Origin: JBFLYN01 sp040756655
GTDB lineage: Bacteria; Bacillota; Sulfobacillia; UBA8153
Reading direction: 5' to 3'
DNA length: 64,000 bases
Assembly: GCA_040756655.1 (NCBI GenBank)
Contig: JBFLYN010000003.1
Location: 62,001 to 126,000, forward strand
The translations under genes were made by a program, and so were the position numbers. Below are positions 17,906 to 26,047 of the stretch, in pieces. Below the pieces are notes generated by a model. It had not been told where the DNA came from. It saw only the letters and a program-made list of their open reading frames with translations, and did not search any database. The stretch's first letter is position 1. Every line of letters starts with the position of its first letter.

Positions 17906-19291
17906 TTAGCGTCCCAGACTCTCTCTGAGCACGGTCACGGCCTTTTCCAGCTGGGGGTCATTGGCTTTCTCCAGCTCGGCGATGGCCAGGTTAACCGCAT
18001 CCACCGTGGCCTGATCGATCTCTCCGGTGACCGGCAGTGAGTGGTTCTTCTGGAAAGCCTGGATCACTTCCACCGCTGCCGTTGACATGACGCCGTCGGC
18101 GTCCACACGGTAACCCAGGCGGGACAGCCGCTTTTGAACCTCCAACACCACCACGTCGATGGCCCCTGCTCCCAGCGTCTTTTGGTAGGTCACGGGTACC
18201 GTATGGGAAACCCGGGCCTCAACGATGATATCCGGAGTGATTCCCACCCCTTGGATGGAACGTCCACTGGGGGTGTAATAGTAGTCGGTGGTGAGTCGGA
18301 CCCCGGAATCGTCGGCCAGCAGGATGATGTTCTGCACTGAACCCTTGCCAAAGGTCTGGGTGCCTATGATGATGCCCGCCCCCCGGTCCTGAATGGCTCC
18401 GGCCACGATTTCCGATGCGCTGGCCGTGCCCTCATTGACCAGCACGGCCAGAGGCAGGCCCAGGGCCCGGGTATTGGACTGGTAAGTCTGGCTGCGATCG
18501 CGCCCGGTCACCGACACCACGGGCCCGGCCGGAACGAAAATCCCGGCCACAGCGATGGATTCGGTCAGGTAGCCGCCGCCGTTGTTCCTAAGGTCCAGGA
18601 CCAGAGCCTTGGCTCCTTTCCCCATCAGTTCCTCGATGTAGCTGGCAACCTCCCTGGAGGCCTGTTCGTTGAATGTGAAGATCTGCAGGTAACCGATGTC
18701 CGGCTCTAACATGCGGGCGTCGGCGGCGGGCACTTGGATGCTGGCTCTTACCAGTTCCACTTCGAAGGGGATGTTGGACGGCGGCCGCACCAATGTAAGC
18801 GTGACCCGGGTGCCCTCTTTGCCCCGGATCATAGCAGCCACTTCATCGCTGGGGCGGTCGTAAACGTCAACACCATCGACCCGGAGTATGCGGTCACCTG
18901 GCCTTATGCCGGCCCGCTCGGCCGGCGTGCCCTTGATGGGCGCGATGACCGTCACGTACTTGTCTTTTACGCCAATGGTCATACCCACACCGCTGTACGA
19001 GCCCGAAGTGCGCAGGGTGAATTCCCGGTATTCGGTGGGGGTCATGTAGGAGGAGTAGGGGTCATCCAGGGCCTTGAGGACCCCGGCAGCGGCGCCCTCT
19101 ATCAGGCGCTGGCGGTCGACCTTGCCTTCTTCCACAAAGCGCTTTTCGACTAAGTCAAGAATCTGGGAGAGCTTGGCAAACTCGTTATCATCGACATACT
19201 GCCGACTGGGAACGGCCAGGGCGTAGGTGGCTAGGCTGGTGAGGATCACCAGCAAGATGGCACCGGCCACGGCTTTGCTCTTGGAAATCAC
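17906..19291 (-). CDS. ctpB: S41 carboxy-terminal processing protease, CtpB type
   Basis: 461 residues. Signal anchor (VAGAILLVILTSLATYALA), PDZ domain (about residues 90-175, GVGMTIGVKDKYVTV ... RAGIRPGDRILRVDG), S41 catalytic core with the nucleophile Ser in EGTASASEIVAGA and the general-base Lys in TFGKGSVQNI, then a peptidoglycan-binding domain (VQKRLSRLGYRVDADGVMST). CtpB proteases cleave signalling proteins in the envelope; in Bacillus CtpB processes SpoIVFA during sporulation. GTG at 19291 is chosen over the TTG two codons earlier because GGGGGG then lies 6 bases away. Confidence 0.9.
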   Translation of the reverse strand: MISKSKAVAGAILLVILTSLATYALAVPSRQYVDDNEFAKLSQILDLVEKRFVEEGKVDRQRLIEGAAAGVLKALDDPYSSYMTPTEYREFTLRTSGSYSGVGMTIGVKDKYVTVIAPIKGTPAERAGIRPGDRILRVDGVDVYDRPSDEVAAMIRGKEGTRVTLTLVRPPSNIPFEVELVRASIQVPAADARMLEPDIGYLQIFTFNEQASREVASYIEELMGKGAKALVLDLRNNGGGYLTESIAVAGIFVPAGPVVSVTGRDRSQTYQSNTRALGLPLAVLVNEGTASASEIVAGAIQDRGAGIIIGTQTFGKGSVQNIILLADDSGVRLTTDYYYTPSGRSIQGVGITPDIIVEARVSHTVPVTYQKTLGAGAIDVVVLEVQKRLSRLGYRVDADGVMSTAAVEVIQAFQKNHSLPVTGEIDQATVDAVNLAIAELEKANDPQLEKAVTVLRESLGR

Positions 19292-19322
19292 GGGCAACCC
19301 CCCATGTTGCTAAAGAATATGA

Positions 19323-19338
19323 GCCCGCGGGTGCGGGC
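19323..19338 (-). terminator. Hairpin after the M23 peptidase gene
   Basis: GCCCGC and GCGGGC pair around GGGT, 60 bases past the M23 gene stop, followed on the minus strand by TCATATTCTTT. Weak but well placed between the ftsE-ftsX-M23 unit and ctpB. Confidence 0.35.
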
Positions 19339-19398
19339 ACTACTATCTGGTTTTGGGTGATTACTCCCCGCAGACTCTAGTTTATCATATCGGAAGTT

Positions 19399-20547
19399 TC
19401 AAAACCACCCGGCCGGGTTTACGTATTCGCCGTTAACCCGCACTTCGAAGTGCAGGTGCGGCCCGGTACTAAGGCCGGTGCTCCCTACGCGGGCTATGAC
19501 CTGTCCTTGCTTAACCTCATCGCCCACTCTTACCAGTAGCACTGAGGCGTGGGCGTACAGCGTGGCGATGTTCCCGCCGTGATCAATGATGACGGTCAGC
19601 CCATACCCCCCCTGTGCCCCGGAAACGATAACCACGCCGGCAGCGGCAGCCTTGATGGGAGTACCTTGGGGGACGGCAAAGTCAATACCGGCGTGCATGC
19701 GATTTTGGCCGAGGATGGGGTGGTAACGTGGGCCGAAGGACGACGAAATCCACCCGCCGTCCACCGGACGGATCATGGGGATCCTGCCCGAGGCAGCGGC
19801 CTCGCGCTGCAGACGGGCCTGCAGCTCCCGGATCTCCCCGCTTAGCCTCTGTGACTGCTGATCCAGCTCGTCCAAGGCCCTGGCATACTGGTCCTTTTGG
19901 CTTTCCAGCTGTTGAAGGTAGGCCTGACGCTCGCGGCTGCGAGACGCCACCTGTGCTCGCTTTCTCTCCTCATCCTGCCGGAGAGCCAGTAGCTTCTGGC
20001 GCTGGTTTTCCAGCTCTTCCAGCCGCTGCTGGCGCGCGGTCCACTCGGCCTCCATGGCGGCAAGGAGCTGGACGTCCTGGTTGATAATGCGCCTAAGCAT
20101 GTCAAACCTACTCAAAAAGTCGGAGATGCTGGTGGACTGAAGAAGCACCTCCAGGTAAGACACGGTCCCGGCCTTATAGATGGCCCGCACCCGCTGGGCA
20201 AGCAGGTCGTTTTGCTGGTCTAGCCGCTCTTCGGTGTCCCTAAGCTCGCGCTCAACGGTGTTGATCCGGTCAGTTGTAATGGATATCTGCAGGGCAATGT
20301 AAGCCAGCTCCCTTTCTGTAAGGGCCAGCTGCCGCTCAAGGCGGTCCAGTTCAGCCAACACGCCGGATTCTTGTTTTTCCGCGACGCTAAGGGCCTTCTT
20401 CTGCTGTTCGATGTCCTGCATGATCCGCTCGAGTTCTTTCTGCTTGGCCCGAAGCTCCGCTGACGAGGCGCCCGCCAGGCGCACTCCCAGGCTGACCAGG
20501 AGCGTCAAACTGAGCATCAGAGCCATCACGCGCTTTACAAACAGCAC
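19399..20547 (-). CDS. EnvC/PcsB-type murein hydrolase activator with M23 domain
   Basis: 382 residues. Signal peptide (MALMLSLTLLVSLGVRLAGA), a long coiled coil (about residues 30-250), and a C-terminal M23/LytM domain with intact zinc motifs HAGIDFAVPQG and GPHLHFEVRVNGEYV. Proteins of this build are activated by FtsEX through the coiled coil and open peptidoglycan at the septum; the gene follows ftsX with a 3-base gap, supporting that partnership. The GTG at 20547 has GGGAGG about 9 bases upstream. All expected catalytic residues are present, so it may be an active endopeptidase rather than only an activator. Confidence 0.9.
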   Translation of the reverse strand: MLFVKRVMALMLSLTLLVSLGVRLAGASSAELRAKQKELERIMQDIEQQKKALSVAEKQESGVLAELDRLERQLALTERELAYIALQISITTDRINTVERELRDTEERLDQQNDLLAQRVRAIYKAGTVSYLEVLLQSTSISDFLSRFDMLRRIINQDVQLLAAMEAEWTARQQRLEELENQRQKLLALRQDEERKRAQVASRSRERQAYLQQLESQKDQYARALDELDQQSQRLSGEIRELQARLQREAAASGRIPMIRPVDGGWISSSFGPRYHPILGQNRMHAGIDFAVPQGTPIKAAAAGVVIVSGAQGGYGLTVIIDHGGNIATLYAHASVLLVRVGDEVKQGQVIARVGSTGLSTGPHLHFEVRVNGEYVNPAGWF

Positions 20548-20550
20548 TGC

Positions 20551-21444
20551 TCAACCTCCCTGAGCGCCCAAGAACCTACGGACCGCTATGACACTTCCCA
20601 CCGCGCCAATGGCCGTACCCGTCCCTAACAGCAACTGCACCACGGCCTCGAGTTCTGCCCCGGGCGGCAAAAGAGGCAAAAACGGGATGCTGGTGGACAA
20701 GGCCGACACTACCCTCAGGTATACCTGTTTGACCATGACCGCGGCCAGCCCGGCCCCGGCCAGACCCAGGATGATGCCCTCCACTGCAAACGGACCCTTG
20801 ATGAAGGCGTCGGTGGCACCCACCAGCCGCATAATGGCGATCTGGCGGCGGCGGGCAAACACCGTAAGCCTGATGGTGTTGGCGACCAGAAGACAGGTGG
20901 CCGCGACCAGGACCATCACCAGCATGTAGCCGCCCAGCCTGATCAGCCTGGTGATTTCAAGAAGCTGCTCGACGGTGTCCTTGGCGTAGGCCACTTCCTC
21001 CACGCCCGGGAGTCCAGAAGCATATGCTGCCACCTGCCCGGCCCCTTCGGGCCATACCAGGTTAACCTCGATGGACGCCGGAAGCGGGTTCATGTGGGCG
21101 ATGCCGTCTAACAGGCCCTGCTGGTCTCCAAACTGCCGCCTGAGGCGTTCAAGGGCTTCTTCCTTGCTTACATACCGGACTTCCCGTACCTCATCAAGCC
21201 GGGAGAGCAGGTCCATGATCTCCCGGGCGCCGCCTTCATCGACTTTCGTTTCCAGGTAGAGGGTGAGCTCGACTTGGCCCTCCAGAGTGCCGGTCACGGC
21301 GTCTATGTTCAGGGACAAAAGCACCATGGATCCGAGCATAAACAGGCAAAGGGCCACCGTGCTAACGGATATCAAGCTCATCGGGGCGTTGCGCCTTATG
21401 CTGATAAAGGCTTCTCTGACCGCATGAACCAGGAATCGTATCAC
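20551..21444 (-). CDS. ftsX: Cell division permease-like protein FtsX
   Basis: 297 residues with the FtsX topology: first membrane helix near residues 24-45 (ISVSTVALCLFMLGSMVLLS), an extracellular domain (about 50-165; DLLSRLDEVREVRYVSKEEA is typical), then three more helices (MLVMVLVAATCLLVANTIRL, FAVEGIILGLAGAGLAAVMV, VVQLLLGTGTAIGAVGSVIA). It transmits FtsE ATP hydrolysis to the external M23 hydrolase encoded next. The GTG overlaps the ftsE stop by four bases (GTGA). Confidence 0.93.
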   Translation of the reverse strand: MIRFLVHAVREAFISIRRNAPMSLISVSTVALCLFMLGSMVLLSLNIDAVTGTLEGQVELTLYLETKVDEGGAREIMDLLSRLDEVREVRYVSKEEALERLRRQFGDQQGLLDGIAHMNPLPASIEVNLVWPEGAGQVAAYASGLPGVEEVAYAKDTVEQLLEITRLIRLGGYMLVMVLVAATCLLVANTIRLTVFARRRQIAIMRLVGATDAFIKGPFAVEGIILGLAGAGLAAVMVKQVYLRVVSALSTSIPFLPLLPPGAELEAVVQLLLGTGTAIGAVGSVIAVRRFLGAQGG

Positions 21445-22118
21445 CGGTACGACCCTCTCTCCTGGTCCCTTATCACCTGCCCGCCGCCTAGTTCGATCAC
21501 GCGCTTTTTCATGGTGTTCACCAGCGCCTGGGCATGAGTGGCCATGACCACCGTGGCCCCCAGCCGGTTAATCTCCTCCAGCAGGCCGACGATCTCCTGG
21601 GCCGTACCCGGGTCCAAGTTCCCAGTAGGCTCATCGGCCAAGATGATGGACGGGTCGCGAACCATGGCCCGGGCCAGTGCCACTCGCTGTTGCTCTCCGC
21701 CAGACAGCTGGTCGGGCCAGGACTTGATCTTGTCGGTGAGTCCCACCAACCCGAGCACGTACCTGACCCGGTGCCGGATTTCCCCCCAGGGCATCCCGGT
21801 CACCTGCAGCGCAAAGGCTATATTCTCGTACACGGTCTTTTCGGGCAGCAGCTTGAAGTCCTGAAAAACCATGCCCATCCGACGTCGCAGAAAGGGAACC
21901 TCCCGGGGACTCATGCGGGTTATGTCCTTTCCGTCCACCAGCACCCGGCCCCGGCTGGGCATCTCTTCACGGTAGATGAGCTTGATGAGCGTCGACTTGC
22001 CGGCCCCGCTGGGGCCCACCAGGAACACAAACTCGCCCTTCTTGATATGGAGATTGACGTCGCGTAGGGCGTGGATATCGCGAGGAAAAGTCTTCCATAT
22101 GCCGACCATCCGGATCAC
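21441..22118 (-). CDS. ftsE: Cell division ATP-binding protein FtsE
   Basis: 225 residues, normal for FtsE. Walker A GPSGAGKSTLIKLIY, Q-loop RMGMVFQDFKLLPEKT, signature LSGGEQQRVALARAMV, Walker B IILADEPTGNLDP and the His switch VVMATHAQ are all present. GTG at 22118 is chosen because GAGGTG lies 6 bases upstream and the product aligns from MIRMVGIWKTFPRDIHALRD; the longer frame to 22202 adds unconserved residues. First gene of ftsE-ftsX-M23. Confidence 0.93.
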   Translation of the reverse strand: MIRMVGIWKTFPRDIHALRDVNLHIKKGEFVFLVGPSGAGKSTLIKLIYREEMPSRGRVLVDGKDITRMSPREVPFLRRRMGMVFQDFKLLPEKTVYENIAFALQVTGMPWGEIRHRVRYVLGLVGLTDKIKSWPDQLSGGEQQRVALARAMVRDPSIILADEPTGNLDPGTAQEIVGLLEEINRLGATVVMATHAQALVNTMKKRVIELGGGQVIRDQERGSYR

Positions 22119-22184
22119 CAAAGACACCTCACAGTGCCCAGGCATTTCGACATAATCGGAGGAATTCCCTTCTACCCAGGGAAA

Positions 22185-22216
22185 ATTGTAAAGGCGGCGC
22201 ACAATTTGCGCCGCCT
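22185..22216 (-). terminator. Terminator after the transketolase genes
   Basis: AGGCGGCGC and GCGCCGCCT form a perfect 9-bp stem around ACAATTT; on the minus strand TTACAATTTTC follows. It is 30 bases past the transketolase C-subunit gene and separates it from ftsE. Confidence 0.75.
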
Positions 22217-22246
22217 CCCGGGCAGGATCTACATTTGCCTAACCAG

Positions 22247-23188
22247 CTAGCCGTCCCTGGCCATAACGGCAGACCGGGCGGCTTGGGCCAGGTGCGTTGC
22301 CGTAAGACAATATTCCTCCAAAAGTTCACCGGGTGTACCGGACTGCCCAAACCGATCTCGGATGCCCACCCTCTGGACCGGGACCGGGTATGCCTCGCTG
22401 AGCAGTTCGGCCACTGCGCCCCCCAACCCGCCGATGACCGAGTGCTCCTCGGCGGTTACCACCGCCCCGCAGCGGGCCGCAGACTGCACAAGGGTCTCGG
22501 CGTCCAGGGGTTTTATGGTATGGACGTTTAGCACCTCGGCCTCGATCCCTTCTTTCGCCAAAAGCGCGGCAGCCTCCAGGCATGCCGCCACCATGATGCC
22601 GGTGCCCGCCAGGCACACGTGCTGGCCCGCCCGCAGGGTGGATATGCGCCCGGGCTCAAACTGGTAGCCGGGTGGGGTCACCATGGGTACCGGATGACGG
22701 CCCAACCGCAGGTAAACCGGGGTTTCTATCTGTGCGGCGGCCCGTACCGCGGCTTCGGTCTCCCGGGCATCACAGGGGCATATCACCGTCATGCCGGGGA
22801 TGACTCGCATGAGCGCGATGTCCTCTATGGACTGGTGCGATGCCCCGTCGGCCCCCACCGTGAGGCCGGCGTGGGTAGCAGCTATCTTCACACCAAACCC
22901 GGCGTAGGCCACGGACTGGCGGATCTGCTCGTACGTCCGTCCAGCTGCAAAGATGGCAAACGTGCTGGCGAAGGGCACTTTCCCGCAAGCGGCCAGGCCG
23001 GCGGCGGCTCCCATCATGTTGGCTTCGGCAATGCCGAAGTTGAAAAAGCGGTCTGGGAACTTGCGAGCAAACTTCGCGGTCATGGTGGAACCGGACAGGT
23101 CTGCATCCAGCACCACCACGCGGCCGTCCTCGCTTCCCAGCGCTGCCAGGGCATCCCCGTAGGCGACGCGAGTGGCTATGTCAGCCAC
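22247..23188 (-). CDS. Transketolase, C-terminal (pyrimidine-binding) subunit
   Basis: 313 residues covering the Pyr and C-terminal domains of a split transketolase: VVVLDADLSGSTMTAKFARK, RFFNFGIAEANMMGAAAGLA with the conserved Glu that activates thiamine diphosphate, THAGLTVGADGASHQSIEDI, and EEHSVIGGLGGAVAELLSEA. It works with the subunit encoded immediately upstream to move two-carbon units between sugar phosphates. GTG at 23188 (GGAGGTG upstream) overlaps the partner's stop. Split transketolases are usual in anaerobic Firmicutes and archaea. Confidence 0.9.
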   Translation of the reverse strand: MADIATRVAYGDALAALGSEDGRVVVLDADLSGSTMTAKFARKFPDRFFNFGIAEANMMGAAAGLAACGKVPFASTFAIFAAGRTYEQIRQSVAYAGFGVKIAATHAGLTVGADGASHQSIEDIALMRVIPGMTVICPCDARETEAAVRAAAQIETPVYLRLGRHPVPMVTPPGYQFEPGRISTLRAGQHVCLAGTGIMVAACLEAAALLAKEGIEAEVLNVHTIKPLDAETLVQSAARCGAVVTAEEHSVIGGLGGAVAELLSEAYPVPVQRVGIRDRFGQSGTPGELLEEYCLTATHLAQAARSAVMARDG

Positions 23189-24014
23189 GGGCCTGCACCT
23201 CCTCAAGCTGGGCCAGGGCTTCTTCCAACTGGGCCGGGGTGGGGGCCTTGCCGTGCCACTCGACCCGGTTCTCCATGAAGGGCACTCCCCGGCCTTTTAC
23301 CGTCCTGGCCAGGATGGCCACGGGCGAGTCGCCGGCACCTGCCCGGCCTATGGCCGCGCTGATCTGGGCCGGGTCGTGGCCATCGACCGTGGCCACCTGC
23401 CACCCAAACGCCCGCCATTTGTCGGCCAGCGGTTCGGGCGACATTACTTCGGTGATGGGTCCGTCTATCTGCAGTCCGTTATAGTCCACGATGGCCACCA
23501 GGCGCCGGAGGCGGTAGTGGGCGGCGCTCATGGCTGCCTCCCAGTTCTGACCTTCCTGCAGTTCTCCGTCGCCCAAGAGGGCAAATACCCGGTAGTCAAG
23601 GCCATCCAGACCTCCCGCCAGCGCCATACCCACAGCGATGGAGAGACCCTGCCCCAATGAACCGGTGGATGCCTCCACGCCCGGTGTCTTCTTCCGGTCC
23701 GGGTGGCCCTGCAATATCGAACCCAGCTGCCTGAGCCTGGATAGCTCGCTCACCGGGAAGAAGCCCCGCTCGGCTAGGGCCGCGTACAGCACGGGGGCAG
23801 CGTGACCCTTGCTCAGGATGAACCTGTCCCGTTCGGGCCAGCTGGGTCGCTGGGGATCTAGTCTCATGACGTGGAAGTAAAGGGTCGACAGGATCTCGGC
23901 GGCTGAGAGCGACCCGCCCGGATGGCCCGAGCCCGCCAGGGATGTCATCTCCAGCACGTGTCTTCTGAGCCTTCTGGCTACGTCCAGTAACCTGGCCCTT
24001 GTCTGGTCGTCCAA
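23181..24014 (-). CDS. Transketolase, N-terminal (ThDP diphosphate-binding) subunit
   Basis: 277 residues. It contains SLAGSGHPGGSLSAAEILST, SKGHAAPVLYAALAERGFFP, GSLGQGLSIAVGMALAG and the diphosphate motif LLGDGELQEGQNWEAAMSAA with VAIVDYNGLQIDG. TTG at 24014 is chosen because GGGAGG lies 7 bases upstream and the length then matches the family; the longer frame shadows wecG. It overlaps the C-subunit gene and follows wecG by 14 bases, so all three are probably cotranscribed. Confidence 0.9.
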   Translation of the reverse strand: MDDQTRARLLDVARRLRRHVLEMTSLAGSGHPGGSLSAAEILSTLYFHVMRLDPQRPSWPERDRFILSKGHAAPVLYAALAERGFFPVSELSRLRQLGSILQGHPDRKKTPGVEASTGSLGQGLSIAVGMALAGGLDGLDYRVFALLGDGELQEGQNWEAAMSAAHYRLRRLVAIVDYNGLQIDGPITEVMSPEPLADKWRAFGWQVATVDGHDPAQISAAIGRAGAGDSPVAILARTVKGRGVPFMENRVEWHGKAPTPAQLEEALAQLEEVQARG

Positions 24015-24028
24015 ACTGATACCTCCCA

Positions 24029-24769
24029 TTACCCCTTTTGGCCAAAAAAGCGCGAGCGCAGGACTGCCAGCACAAAGGCGGGCAGGGCCAGCTGGCGCCG
24101 CCAGCGCTTGGGCTCGCGCATGAGCCGGTAGAGCCATTCCAGACCCCCGCGCTGCATCCAGGCGGGAGCCCGGGGAGTGGCACCCGAGAGCACGTCAAAA
24201 GCACCACCCACCCCCATGGCCAGGAGGTCCTGCCACAGGCCCTGGTAAGAAGCTATGAACTTCTCCTGCCGGGGCTGTCCCAGGGCCACCAGTAGCAGGC
24301 GGGGGTTGGCCCGGGCGATCTCGGTGGCGATGGCGCGCTCCCGGGCCGGATCGAAATATCCATGACAGGCACCGGCAAGATCCAGCTCGGGATAGGTTTC
24401 CCGCAACCGCGTCACCAAAGCCTCCAGGACCGCGGGCTTGGCACCCAGGAGGAACACCGGCCAGCGGCGGCGGGCGGCTTGGGAGATGAGACTAGCGGTA
24501 AGGTCCACACCAGTGACCCGGGCGGGAAGCCCGGGAGGGTGCAGCAGTCGGGAGGCCCAGACCACGCCCGCGCCGTCGGACACCACCAGCGCCGCCCGGT
24601 CCAGGATGGAACCAAGGTCCGAGTCCCGCCGCGCCATCATGACCAGCTCGGCGCCGGCGGTTACCACCTGGTGCACCCCCCCGCCCTCTATGAGGTCTAT
24701 GGCGGTGCGTGTGGCCTCTTTGTGTGCGACGCTGTCAAACCCAACCCCAAGAACCTGCACTCGGCCCAT
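24029..24769 (-). CDS. WecG/TagA/CpsF family glycosyltransferase
   Basis: 246 residues of the GT26 family. Typical segments are VVTAGAELVMMARRDSDLGS, SDGAGVVWASRLL, RVTGVDLTASLISQAARRRW, VFLLGAKPAVLEAL, GYFDPARERAI, LLLVALGQPRQEKFI and GVGGAFDVLSGATPRAP. Members add N-acetylmannosamine(uronic acid) to a lipid-linked disaccharide, the linkage step of wall teichoic or secondary wall polymers. The ATG at 24769 is preceded by AAGGGTG; an ATG seven codons upstream is also possible. It faces the glycosyltransferase-csaB pair, supporting a role in the same wall polymer. Confidence 0.88.
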   Translation of the reverse strand: MGRVQVLGVGFDSVAHKEATRTAIDLIEGGGVHQVVTAGAELVMMARRDSDLGSILDRAALVVSDGAGVVWASRLLHPPGLPARVTGVDLTASLISQAARRRWPVFLLGAKPAVLEALVTRLRETYPELDLAGACHGYFDPARERAIATEIARANPRLLLVALGQPRQEKFIASYQGLWQDLLAMGVGGAFDVLSGATPRAPAWMQRGGLEWLYRLMREPKRWRRQLALPAFVLAVLRSRFFGQKG

Positions 24770-24846
24770 GTGGCGCACCCTTCTGGTCATGGACTGACAC
24801 GGACTGTGTTCCACAGCAACCTGCGATCTCCTGCCCTTCAGCAGCG

Positions 24847-24875
24847 TTTACACCCTACCAGGGGTGATGTATACT
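24847..24875 (+). promoter_or_regulatory. Sigma-A promoter of the glycosyltransferase-csaB pair
   Basis: TTTACA, exactly 17 bases, TATACT. It lies 43 bases before the ATG of the plus-strand glycosyltransferase, in the divergent spacer with wecG. Confidence 0.75.
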
Positions 24876-24918
24876 TACCATGATAGACTAGTTGGGTGGC
24901 ATCAACAAGGGGAGCACC

Positions 24919-26007
24919 ATGTCTAGCCGGTCCATTCTCCTGACCGCCGGGGCGGTAAACTCGGGTGCAGTCCTAAGCCACGTGGTATCGCTGGCCCGGG
25001 AAATGGAGCGGCGCGGCCACCGGGTCGTAGTTGCCTCCCCGGGCGGGCCGGGCGCCCGGCGGCTTACACACGTGCCGCTATGCTTGAGGACTCCGTGGGA
25101 TCTAGCCCGCGCCGTCTACCGGGTCCGCCAGCTCCTGGAACGCACGTGCCCGGACATTGTGCATGCCCACGGACAGTTGTCGGCCTGGGTATGCCAGCGC
25201 GCCCGGAGCGGGTACCCTGTGGCGATGGCCGTGACCTACCACGAGGAGGAGAGCCCGGGTTTCCACTGGAAGCATCTGGCCCGGCCCGGAGACCTGACCA
25301 TCGCCACCACGGAAAAGGTCCGTCATCACCTCATCCGGGAGTTTGGGTTCACCGGGGTACAGCTGATCCCGGCCGGGATTGATACCAACCTGTACGCTCC
25401 CGGCGACCAGGCAACGGCCAAGAGGCAACTGGAACTGGACGAAGCTATGGTCGTCAGCGCCATGGGACGGTGGAGAGGGCCAGAAGGCAGCCTGGTCCAC
25501 TGTCTCATAGATGCATGCGACTTCTTATTGGACAAATGGCCCGGCCTCCAGTTGCTGGTGGCAGGCGACGGCAGCGGCCGGGCAGATATACGGGTCCGGG
25601 CCGCCCGGGCCAAGTCCAGGGTCATCCTATCCGGTAACGTCACCGGGGCAGCCACGGTCTTTCATGCCGCTGATGTAGTGGTGGCAACCGGGAGGACGGC
25701 CCTGGAGGCCTTGTCGTGCTCCCGGCCCGTGCTGGTAGCAGGCCGGGATGGAATAGTGGGCCCTCTGACCCCGGCCAGTTTCTCCCGCCTGGAGCAGGCG
25801 GGCTTTTCTGCCCGCGGCATGGGCATGCCGCTTGATGCCGGCCGTATCCGGGACCTGCTCGACTTTATGCTCGCTCGCCCGGGGCTGGGCCGCCAGCTGG
25901 GGCTCCACGGGCGGAGGCTCCTGGAAGAAAAGCTTTCGGTATCAGCGGTGACAGGCCAGCTCCTTGAACACTACGCCCTGACCCTGAGTAAGCGTGGGGC
26001 GGGGTGA
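24919..26007 (+). CDS. GT4-type glycosyltransferase
   Basis: 362 residues with a GT-B fold: an N-terminal acceptor half (SGAVLSHVVSLAREMERRGH, IVHAHGQLSAWVCQR) and a C-terminal donor half (LIPAGIDTNLY, AMGRWRGPEGSLVHCLIDAC, LLVAGDGSGRADI, FHAADVVVATGRTALEAL). The usual ExxGxxxxE motif appears altered as TGRTALEALSCSRP, still with the second acidic residue. The ATG at 24919 has GGGGAG 4 bases upstream. First gene of a two-gene unit with csaB; it probably builds the secondary cell wall polymer, but its sugar specificity cannot be read from sequence. Confidence 0.8.
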   Translation: MSSRSILLTAGAVNSGAVLSHVVSLAREMERRGHRVVVASPGGPGARRLTHVPLCLRTPWDLARAVYRVRQLLERTCPDIVHAHGQLSAWVCQRARSGYPVAMAVTYHEEESPGFHWKHLARPGDLTIATTEKVRHHLIREFGFTGVQLIPAGIDTNLYAPGDQATAKRQLELDEAMVVSAMGRWRGPEGSLVHCLIDACDFLLDKWPGLQLLVAGDGSGRADIRVRAARAKSRVILSGNVTGAATVFHAADVVVATGRTALEALSCSRPVLVAGRDGIVGPLTPASFSRLEQAGFSARGMGMPLDAGRIRDLLDFMLARPGLGRQLGLHGRRLLEEKLSVSAVTGQLLEHYALTLSKRGAG

Positions 26008-26047
26008 CCAAGCTTAAGGCGGCATCTAATTCCAGCAGGGAGGCCAT

